Positions 1-5,114 of a stretch of 5,525 nt of DNA are shown one piece after another. The notes under the pieces are model-generated. The model saw nothing but the letters and a program-made list of their open reading frames with translations, made no database searches and was not told the DNA's origin. The DNA lies in assembly GCA_027023145.1 (NCBI GenBank), contig JALVWV010000330.1:1-5525 (forward strand), read 5' to 3'. Origin of the DNA: Campylobacteraceae bacterium. GTDB taxonomy: Bacteria; Campylobacterota; Campylobacteria; Campylobacterales; Sulfurovaceae. Made by a program: the position numbers and the translations under genes. The number at the start of each line of letters is the position of its first letter. Position 1 is the stretch's first letter.

Positions 1-573
1 TGCATCCATATCGGCAACCACCTCTTCGAGGGTGCGTTCACCGTCGATGACGTGGAGCAGGTTTTTGTCAGTATAAAAGTTCTGGATCGCTTCGAGGGGA
101 TCGGTGTAGACCTTCATCCGATCATTAAAGACCTCTTCATTGTCGTCGCTGCGCCCTTCACCCGGTGCCGCTTCAGCGGCACGGCCAAGGATGCGCTCAC
201 GGGCGACCGCCTCGCTGACGCGCACTTCGATTACAGAAGCCAAATCGATCTCATCTTTTTCGGCGACGATGGCATCAAATGCTTCCATCTGCTCCACGCT
301 GCGGGGGTAGCCATCGATGAGGACGTTGGGGACAGGAGCATGGTTGATCGCCGAAACAATGGTATCGACAATGATATTCAGCGGTACGAGGGCGCCACGG
401 GAGATATAGCTCTCGATCTCTTTGCCCAGTTCACTGCCGCTGGCGACTTCAGCGCGGAGCATGTCGCCGGTGGAGTAGTGGACGAGTTGTTCGGGGTGCT
501 TTTGGGCAATAAGGCTGGCATCAGTAGTCTTGCCGGAGCCGGGGGCTCCGATGATGAGGAAGAGTTTTTTCAT
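1..573 (-). CDS. adk: Adenylate kinase, 3' end cut by window edge
   Basis: Cytosolic adenylate kinase, which interconverts ATP + AMP and 2 ADP. Reading the minus strand from ATG at 573 gives 191 residues with no stop before the edge, so the protein is nearly complete but its C-terminus is missing. The Walker A P-loop GAPGSGKT is at residues 9-16. The NMP-binding part follows (STGDMLR at 34-40, ending near 64), then the AMP-site signature LIDGYPR at 85-91. The LID region is short (about 129-152, with RSDDN at 141-145) and has no Cys4 zinc knuckle, as expected for the short-LID form. Candidate phosphate-binding arginines are R40, R91, R130, R141 and R152. A Shine-Dalgarno AAGGAA lies 7 to 8 bases upstream of the ATG. 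The gene follows aspS on the same strand after a 170-base gap. aspS-adk order is known from Campylobacterota such as H. pylori, where ppa comes next, so ppa may lie beyond the left edge (inference). Identity is very secure. Confidence 0.97.
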   Translation of the reverse strand, partial: MKKLFLIIGAPGSGKTTDASLIAQKHPEQLVHYSTGDMLRAEVASGSELGKEIESYISRGALVPLNIIVDTIVSAINHAPVPNVLIDGYPRSVEQMEAFDAIVAEKDEIDLASVIEVRVSEAVARERILGRAAEAAPGEGRSDDNEEVFNDRMKVYTDPLEAIQNFYTDKNLLHVIDGERTLEEVVADMDA

Positions 574-616
574 GGTAGATTCCTTTCTTTCTATTGTCTG
601 TTTGAGTATGCCTGAA

Positions 617-700
617 AAACAGGATTAACCCAGCGAGCTTAATCCCAATCAGGAGCAGGGATTTTAGTCCCGTCATGCAGGATTGAAACCCTGCCTCCAA
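617..700. repeat. REPIN-like cluster of imperfect palindromes in the aspS-adk gap
   Basis: Three short imperfect palindromes lie side by side. The first has perfect 7-base arms GGATTAA (622-628) and TTAATCC (639-645) around a 10-base loop. The second has GGGA (658-661) and TCCC (668-671). The third has GCAGG (677-681) and CCTGC (690-694). The second and third are each preceded on their outer side by GGAG: at 652-655 on the plus strand, and at 698-695 read on the minus strand. The outer sequences GGAGCAGGG (652-660) and the complement of 689-698, GGAGGCAGGG, therefore differ by one base, making a 47-base inverted pair. A GTAG/GGAG-type tetranucleotide before a small hairpin, doubled in inverted orientation, is the known layout of REP elements and REPINs mobilised by RAYT (TnpA-REP) transposases. 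Only one copy is in the window, so membership of a dispersed family is inference. It would lie in the aspS-adk transcript if the genes are co-transcribed, and could affect mRNA stability or termination there. Confidence 0.6.
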
Positions 701-725
701 ATGCGATCAAATTCCACCAGCTTGA

Positions 726-807
726 TCCTGTCGACGGCATGTTTTAGCCTTTGGGTGTCTGACGGATACGAAGGCTGAGTTCTTTGAGCTGTTCACCGTC
801 GACAGGA
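726..807. repeat. 12-base perfect inverted repeat flanking the aspS stop codon
   Basis: TCCTGTCGACGG at 726-737, just after the aspS stop, is the exact reverse complement of CCGTCGACAGGA at 796-807, inside the aspS C-terminal codons for SPVDG. The arms are 58 bases apart and share a GTCGAC palindromic core. In the aspS transcript they could pair and enclose the stop codon. No T-tract follows, so it does not look like an intrinsic terminator. Its function is unknown and chance or a small local duplication remains possible. Confidence 0.45.
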
Positions 808-2495
808 CTGGGTGCCTGAGTGAGAAGACACTGGGCGCGTTGGGTTTTGGGGAAGGCGATCACATCACGGATGCTCTCGGCACCGGTCATCAACATGATC
901 ATCCGATCAAGTCCCAGAGCAAACCCACCGTGTGGCGGTGCACCAAACTTGAGCGCTTCGAGGAGGAAGCCAAATTTCTCATTAGCCTCCTCTTCGCTGA
1001 TGCCCAATAGCTTAAAGATCTCGGCTTGGATGTCTTCTTTGTGGATACGGATCGACCCACCGCCAAGCTCGGTACCGTTGAGGACGATGTCATAAGCAAT
1101 CGACTCGATGGCCTCGACATCATTCTCATCGAGTGATTTGGGCATGGTAAACGGGTGGTGGAGCGCTTTGACACGCCCATCTTCGACCTCAAACATCGGG
1201 AAGTCTACCACCCAAACAAATTCAAATGTATCTTTGGGGATGATGTTCATCATCTCCGCAAGGTAAATACGGAAGCGTCCCATATAATCCCAAACAAGTT
1301 TCTTGTCCCCAGCACCGAAGAAGACCACATCGCCCACTTCAAGCTCACAACGGTCGATGATCGCCTGGATATCCTCGTCGGTGAAAAATTTGGTCAGAGG
1401 CCCCTTGAGCCCCTCTTCTTTCATCTGAAAGTAGCCCAACCCTTGCGCACCGAATTTACGGACGTAGTCTTCAAAACCCTTCATCTGACGTTTGGAGAAG
1501 ATTTCATCTCCTTTGGGGACACGGAGAGCTTTGATCCGGTTTTTATGGGGAGCGGCGGCGATATTGGAAAAGATTTCATTGTCGCAGCGCTCGAAAATAT
1601 CGATCACATCGACCATCGCCAGATCGTAGCGGAGATCGGGCTTGTCTGATCCGTACTTCTCCATCGCCTCAGAGTAGGTAATCCGGGGAAAAGTGGTAGG
1701 CACGTCAAAGCCACATTTGTCAAACACATCGTGGATCAGCTTTTCGCCCACTCCGATGACATCCTCCTGGTCGCAGAAACTCATCTCCACATCGATCTGA
1801 GTAAACTCCGGCTGACGGTCGGCACGGAGATCCTCATCACGGAAACATTTGGCGATCTGGAAGTAGCGATCAAATCCACCCACCATCAAGAGCTGTTTAA
1901 AAAGCTGCGGTGACTGGGGGAGGGCGTAAAATTCTCCGCCGTGCACCCGACTGGGGACGAGGTAGTCCCGTGCCCCTTCGGGGGTCGATTTGGTCAGTAC
2001 CGGAGTCTCTACTTCGAGGAAGCCCATCTCATCGAGGGCATTGCGCGTAGCAATGGTCGCTTTGGAGCGAAGTTTAAATGTATCGTACGCTTTTTGGCTG
2101 CGCAGTTCAAGGTAGCGGTACTTGAGGCGGATCTCTTCGTTGACCTTCTCGTCACCCAGCTCGAAGGGGAGGGGGAGGGAACGGTTCTCGATCACAAGAT
2201 TCTCAACAACAATCTCTACTTTTCCTGTCTTGAGGTTGGGATTGGTCAACCCTTCACCCCGCGCACGCACTCTTCCAGTACCGATCACAACAAATTGGTC
2301 ACGTACCTCTTCAGCCGTTTTGTGGGCTTCGACACTGTCTGCTGGGTCGCAGACGAGTTGGACGACTTCGTCCTTGTCTCGCAGGTCGATGAAGATGACC
2401 CCACCATGATCGCGGCGACTGGACACCCATCCGGCGACCGTCACCACCTCTGCTATATGTTCTTCGCCGATCTCGGCGCAATAATGTGTTCTCAC
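744..2495 (-). CDS. aspS: Aspartyl-tRNA synthetase, probably the non-discriminating (Asp/Asn) type
   Basis: Class II aminoacyl-tRNA synthetase that charges tRNA-Asp with aspartate in the cytosol. It is 583 residues, the usual bacterial AspRS size, which includes the GAD insertion domain. The N-terminal OB-fold anticodon-binding domain covers about 1-105. Class II motif 1 lies near 159-183 (EVETPVLTKSTPEGARDYLV at 161-180), the QSPQLFKQLL segment at 194-203, motif 2 near 218-235 (FRDEDLRADRQPEFTQID), the GAD insertion roughly 285-415, and motif 3 at 523-535 (GGFALGLDRMIML). The start is GTG at 2495, with AGGA about 8 bases upstream; no in-frame ATG fits better. His30 in RRDHGG and Gly82 in RARGEG match, as I recall, the H31 and G82 positions linked to tRNA-Asn recognition in Pseudomonas aeruginosa AspRS, where discriminating enzymes such as E. 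coli's have Leu and Lys. This suggests a non-discriminating enzyme working with GatCAB (inference). adk follows downstream; the promoter region is shared with the divergent gene at 2648. Confidence 0.98.
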   Translation of the reverse strand: MRTHYCAEIGEEHIAEVVTVAGWVSSRRDHGGVIFIDLRDKDEVVQLVCDPADSVEAHKTAEEVRDQFVVIGTGRVRARGEGLTNPNLKTGKVEIVVENLVIENRSLPLPFELGDEKVNEEIRLKYRYLELRSQKAYDTFKLRSKATIATRNALDEMGFLEVETPVLTKSTPEGARDYLVPSRVHGGEFYALPQSPQLFKQLLMVGGFDRYFQIAKCFRDEDLRADRQPEFTQIDVEMSFCDQEDVIGVGEKLIHDVFDKCGFDVPTTFPRITYSEAMEKYGSDKPDLRYDLAMVDVIDIFERCDNEIFSNIAAAPHKNRIKALRVPKGDEIFSKRQMKGFEDYVRKFGAQGLGYFQMKEEGLKGPLTKFFTDEDIQAIIDRCELEVGDVVFFGAGDKKLVWDYMGRFRIYLAEMMNIIPKDTFEFVWVVDFPMFEVEDGRVKALHHPFTMPKSLDENDVEAIESIAYDIVLNGTELGGGSIRIHKEDIQAEIFKLLGISEEEANEKFGFLLEALKFGAPPHGGFALGLDRMIMLMTGAESIRDVIAFPKTQRAQCLLTQAPSPVDGEQLKELSLRIRQTPKG

Positions 2496-2526
2496 AAGCG
2501 ATTCCTAATCATGTATTAATGGCGCG

Positions 2527-2532
2527 ATTATA
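2527..2532 (-). promoter_or_regulatory. -10 box of the aspS promoter
   Basis: Minus-strand TATAAT in the context GGTTATAATCGC, 31 bases upstream of the aspS GTG. No good -35 hexamer is seen at 16-18 bases, but A/T-rich stretches lie upstream, as is usual for sigma-70 promoters in Campylobacterota. Expected transcription start is near 2519-2521, giving a short leader of about 25 bases. That leaves no room for a T-box or riboswitch. Confidence 0.7.
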
Positions 2533-2537
2533 ACCAA

Positions 2538-2581
2538 AAGTGACTTGTGTCCTGTTCACATCAAAAATATCAAAAAGTCAC
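2538..2581. promoter_or_regulatory. Paired AAGTNAC elements between divergent promoters, possible operator
   Basis: GTGACTT at 2540-2546 is matched by its reverse complement AAGTCAC at 2575-2581, with 28 bases between them. The left copy is embedded in the odd palindrome AAGTGACTT (2538-2546). A weaker TGTG (2546-2549) and CACA (2557-2560) pair lies between. The left arm falls in the spacer of the aspS promoter and the right arm falls at about the -35 position of the plus-strand promoter, so one bound regulator could touch both. No regulator is identified; the call rests on symmetry and placement only. Confidence 0.3.
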
Positions 2582-2602
2582 GATTCTGCCACAATTTTAT
2601 GG

Positions 2603-2608
2603 TATACT
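2603..2608 (+). promoter_or_regulatory. -10 box for the peptidoglycan-binding-repeat gene
   Basis: TATACT preceded by the A/T-rich TTTTATGG, 39 bases upstream of the ATG at 2648. No convincing -35 box is present at 2580-2585. Expected transcript start is near 2614-2616. Because this box lies downstream of 2540, the ATG at 2648 is the right start and the in-frame upstream ATG at 2540 is not used. Confidence 0.55.
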
Positions 2609-2647
2609 TTTAACGTAGACAAATTTTCATCATTCAAAGGAGAATCC

Positions 2648-3412
2648 ATGTTGAAAAGAAAAGGCAGTGTCGTGCTCTTGAGCGCCACACTTTTGAGTGG
2701 AAGTGGAGTGGCGTATGCCGACTTTGTGGACGGGGTTGTCGGCGGCGTGGTCGGTGGTGTCGTCGGATCGGTCATTACCAATGAAGTGTATCGCAACGGA
2801 CGCCGACATCGCGTACACCGTGTGCGGCGCCGACACACCGTGCGGCGCCGACACACGACACACAAAACACACAAGGCACCCGTCTCTCACATGACTCCGG
2901 AAAAGAAAATCCAAAAAGCCCTCTCGGCTCTCGGGTTTTATCGCGGCAAGATTGATGGAGAGGTTAATGCATATGAGACACGCTCAGCGATCAAGGCGAT
3001 GAACCATGCATATGAGCGCGGCAATACTGCCACACTGGATCCTCTCGCCAAAGACACATTGATCTATCTCGGTGATCTTTTTACCCTCGATCGCTATCTT
3101 GCCTCACGCGGTACCGACCGACGCAGCAAAGGGAAGAAACTTCAGGCAGCACTTAAAATCCATGGCACTTATCACGGCAAGATTGATGGAGTAGTAGGGT
3201 CGGGAACCCGAGCAGCCATCGCAGCCTATACGGGCGGTTCCACGTCGCTTGATTTTGAAGAGGAGTATCGCCTCATCGAAAGTGCCAAGAAGAAAAATGA
3301 CCGAAACATCGAAGATGCTATTGCTTCTCTCAAAGGGCACAACACCTCGCGCCCCATGGGCAACAGTAATTCACAGGGGAATCAACCAGTAGTATTGCAG
3401 CCGGCAAACTGA
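2648..3412 (+). CDS. Secreted glycine-zipper protein with two peptidoglycan-binding-like repeats
   Basis: A 254-residue exported protein of unknown exact role, probably envelope-associated. A Sec signal peptide (MLKRKG, then a hydrophobic core) ends at AYA, with predicted cleavage after A24. A glycine zipper follows: GVVG three times over residues 29-40. Residues 51-76 are strongly Arg/His-rich and include two VRRRHT repeats at 59-64 and 65-70. Two PG_binding_1-like helical repeats come next: about 83-122 (IQKALSALGFYRGKIDG at 88-104) and about 160-196 (LQAALKIHGTYHGKIDG at 165-181). They share the Gly-Tyr/Phe-...-GKIDG signature known from peptidoglycan-binding modules. The tail from about 230 is polar, rich in Asn, Ser and Gln. 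No catalytic domain is seen. ATG 2648 is chosen because AAAGGAG lies 5 bases upstream, the signal peptide begins there, and the upstream -10 box would exclude the earlier in-frame ATG. The gene stands alone: divergent from aspS, convergent with the antiporter. Binding to cell-wall glycan is inferred from family resemblance only. Confidence 0.85.
   Translation: MLKRKGSVVLLSATLLSGSGVAYADFVDGVVGGVVGGVVGSVITNEVYRNGRRHRVHRVRRRHTVRRRHTTHKTHKAPVSHMTPEKKIQKALSALGFYRGKIDGEVNAYETRSAIKAMNHAYERGNTATLDPLAKDTLIYLGDLFTLDRYLASRGTDRRSKGKKLQAALKIHGTYHGKIDGVVGSGTRAAIAAYTGGSTSLDFEEEYRLIESAKKKNDRNIEDAIASLKGHNTSRPMGNSNSQGNQPVVLQPAN
2822..2857 (+). repeat. 18-base in-frame tandem repeat encoding VRRRHT
   Basis: GTGCGGCGCCGACACAC occurs at 2822-2838 and again at 2840-2856, an 18-base period repeated exactly over 17 bases. 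Each unit encodes VRRRHT. A degenerate copy (CGCCGACATCGC, encoding RRHR) lies just upstream at 2801-2812. The units are in frame, so slippage would change the number of basic motifs without breaking the gene. Confidence 0.8.
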
Positions 3413-3530
3413 TCTGCATTATTCAATCGGCAAATACAAAGTGTTATAGTCTTTGTCCGAAACCAAGACGTTTGAAACATTTCTCTATCATGACTAAAAT
3501 CCTTTCACAATTGGGATCAAATGCGCACCA

Positions 3531-4697
3531 TCAGTGATAGAGTGTTGCGATGATCGCATAGGAGACGAAGAACATCAGGTGACTGACCCCCTCGAAGTAG
3601 TTGGTCTCGCCGTCGTCGGTGGTCTTCCATGCGAGGACGATCGTGAGGATCAGGGCACCAATCTGGAAGGCGTTGAAATCGAGGGTGAGGGTGATGCCGT
3701 TGAGATAGGCCAGTCCCATAAGCACCGGGACAGTGAGCATGATTGAGACCGTCGAAGCTCCCATAGCAATGTTGACCACCCGCTGGATTTCGTCGTCTCT
3801 GGCCGCTTTGATCGCTGTGAGGATCTCCGGAGAGACGGCGATAATCGCGATGAGCAGACCTGCCAAACCGGTCGAGATCCCCATCTGGGTGGCGATCTTC
3901 ATCCCATCCGTTGCAAATACTTCCGCGAGCATTCCGATGAAGAAGATGAAGGCAAAAATAGCGATGAAGTTCCAAACATTGCCAAGACGATCAAAAAGGT
4001 AGTCGTCGTCTTCCTCCTCTTCGGCTTCGTCACGGTGCTTTTTGATGCGAAACAAGCGGCTTTTGGCTGTAGCTTTGAAAAAATGGGAGTGGGTACGGGT
4101 CTGGAAAATGAAAATCGCCACATAAAAGAGCACCAGCACGATCGCGATCGCCACGGAGGCATCAAACAAGCCACGGCTGTTGTCGGTATAGTTGATGATG
4201 CTTGGCACCAGCAGGGAAGAGGAAGCGACCAGCAGGATGGTGGTGTAAGTGCTGGAGGTGTCTTCGTTGTGCTCCTGCTCCTTGTAGCTCAGCCCTCCGA
4301 TGAAGACCGCCAGCCCCAACAGGACGTTCATGTCCACAATCACAGCCGAGATGATCCCCCCCTTGACCGTCTCGAGGGCGCTCGGGCTGTGGAGTGACTC
4401 GAGGACGATCATGTAGAGGAGGATGATCTCCACCGCGACCGCCGAGAAGGTGAGGACGAAGCTGGCATACGGCTCTTCGAGGCGCTCCGCGAGGATCTCC
4501 GCGATCTCGGAAACGGTGATCGAAAACGCCCCGATGGCGATCGCGCCGCTGAGGGTCGAGAGGTACGTGTGGCCGGTGAGATGGAAATAATACGTCAGTG
4601 CCGCAAAAATCGTACCGAAAAGTATGTCGCCATACTCACCAAGAGTGTGCAAAACGGAAGGCTGGGTGGACGAGCTCGACGGAGGGTGGGAATCCAA
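3531..4697 (-). CDS. chaA: Ca2+/H+ antiporter family membrane protein (ChaA/CaxA-like)
   Basis: Inner-membrane cation/proton antiporter of the CaCA superfamily, probably exporting Ca2+ (or Na+/K+, as E. coli ChaA does) in exchange for protons. Starting at TTG 4697 it has 388 residues, close to the family norm. Roughly ten to eleven hydrophobic segments are visible in two halves. The first half carries the alpha-1-like segment SAVAVEIILL (85-94, with E90). The second half carries the alpha-2-like segment VSPEILTAIKAARDDEIQR (288-306, with E291), followed by NIAMGASTVSIMLTVPVL (309-326). Between the halves is a hydrophilic loop (about 200-240) with a run of acidic residues, EAEEEEDDD at 224-232, as in ChaA-type antiporters. 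TTG is chosen because AGGAG lies 8 bases upstream and a TATAAT -10 box just before that. The open frame continues upstream to about 5312, but that stretch is antisense to other genes and runs through the promoter. It converges on the gene ending at 3412. The ion specificity cannot be read from sequence. Confidence 0.87.
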   Translation of the reverse strand: MDSHPPSSSSTQPSVLHTLGEYGDILFGTIFAALTYYFHLTGHTYLSTLSGAIAIGAFSITVSEIAEILAERLEEPYASFVLTFSAVAVEIILLYMIVLESLHSPSALETVKGGIISAVIVDMNVLLGLAVFIGGLSYKEQEHNEDTSSTYTTILLVASSSLLVPSIINYTDNSRGLFDASVAIAIVLVLFYVAIFIFQTRTHSHFFKATAKSRLFRIKKHRDEAEEEEDDDYLFDRLGNVWNFIAIFAFIFFIGMLAEVFATDGMKIATQMGISTGLAGLLIAIIAVSPEILTAIKAARDDEIQRVVNIAMGASTVSIMLTVPVLMGLAYLNGITLTLDFNAFQIGALILTIVLAWKTTDDGETNYFEGVSHLMFFVSYAIIATLYH

Positions 4698-4718
4698 AGA
4701 GTATACTCCTGTACAATA

Positions 4719-4724
4719 ATTATA
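4719..4724 (-). promoter_or_regulatory. -10 box of the antiporter promoter
   Basis: Minus-strand TATAAT, 9 bases before the AGGAG that precedes the TTG start at 4697. Expected transcript start is near 4711-4713, giving a leader of only about 15 bases. No clear -35 box is seen. The position rules out the long N-terminal extension of the open frame and supports the TTG start. Confidence 0.55.
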
Positions 4725-4790
4725 GATAGCCAATCTTAACATATTTGCCTTAGGGATAGATGATTCAGCCACTCCCCATCCCCTTTGGGG

Positions 4791-4796
4791 TATAAT
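4791..4796 (+). promoter_or_regulatory. -10 box of the DUF2018-ispB unit
   Basis: TATAAT in the context GGGGTATAATAATCGCC, 27 bases upstream of the ATG at 4824. A small CCCC-TTT-GGGG palindrome (4780-4790) abuts it directly and occupies most of the upstream spacer. No good -35 hexamer is seen. Expected transcript start is near 4802-4804. Confidence 0.65.
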
Positions 4797-4823
4797 AATC
4801 GCCTTTAAAAACGAGGACGCAAC

Positions 4824-5105
4824 ATGAATATTTTTGACGAAGGCGACGATTATCTGGTGACAACGCCTATGCAAAACTTTTTTAACATCGCCCGGATGGC
4901 CAATACCGATATTGTTAACAATGAAATGGACAAGTTGTTTGACCGGATGGCGATCATGGAGATTATGCTTGAGGAGAAGGGGCTCGAGGAAGAGTTTGAG
5001 CAGATGCTCAAAACGCTGCCGTTTACCGATGCTGCCCGCTTCGAGGATGCCAAAAACTCTCTCTATATTGAAGCGGTGGGTGCCATCGTCTCTCAGCAAG
5101 AGTAG
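4824..5105 (+). CDS. DUF2018 family small helical protein (HP0242-like)
   Basis: A 93-residue acidic, leucine- and methionine-rich cytosolic protein with no signal peptide or membrane segment. I recognise it as the Campylobacterota family represented by H. pylori HP0242. The shared part is a helix with a heptad-like pattern (about 33-50) leading to LEEKGLEEEFEQ (49-60), then a second helical part (about 68-93) ending in EAVGAIVSQQE. HP0242 is known structurally as an all-helical, intertwined (pseudo-knotted) homodimer whose cellular function is not established. GAGGA lies 6 bases upstream of the ATG. The next gene, the polyprenyl synthase, starts 9 bases after the stop, so the two are very likely co-transcribed; HP0242 also lies near ispB in H. 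pylori. A link to isoprenoid metabolism is therefore only contextual. The family call is from memory of the sequence pattern and not from a search. Confidence 0.82.
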   Translation: MNIFDEGDDYLVTTPMQNFFNIARMANTDIVNNEMDKLFDRMAIMEIMLEEKGLEEEFEQMLKTLPFTDAARFEDAKNSLYIEAVGAIVSQQE

Positions 5106-5114
5106 GGGAGCATC

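Noticed and set aside
52..615. A 187-codon open frame on the plus strand at the left edge
   Set aside because: It is antisense to adk, whose minus-strand translation carries the full set of adenylate kinase motifs. The plus-strand product resembles nothing known.
652..698. CRISPR-like repeat or intrinsic terminator reading of the palindrome cluster
   Set aside because: Units are short, inverted and irregularly spaced with no uniform spacers, and no U-run follows any stem.
2492..2512. Six-codon minus-strand open frame (MIRNRL) whose TGA overlaps the aspS GTG
   Set aside because: It contains the aspS ribosome site, has none of its own, and would begin only about 8 bases from the predicted transcript start. 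It is most likely chance.
1155..2519. Several long plus-strand open frames opposite aspS
   Set aside because: They are shadows of a strongly conserved aspS coding frame and have no ribosome sites or recognisable domains.
2540..2647. 36-residue N-terminal extension of the peptidoglycan-binding-repeat protein
   Set aside because: It spans the divergent promoter region, lacks a ribosome site, and would bury the signal peptide that starts at 2648.
3396..3456. Candidate terminators after the gene ending at 3412: TGCAG/CTGCA (3396-3418) and ACAAAG/CTTTGT (3436-3456)
   Set aside because: The stems are only 5-6 bases with loops of 9-13 bases and no following T-tract on either strand. The 118-base convergent gap 3413-3530 shows no convincing terminator or gene.
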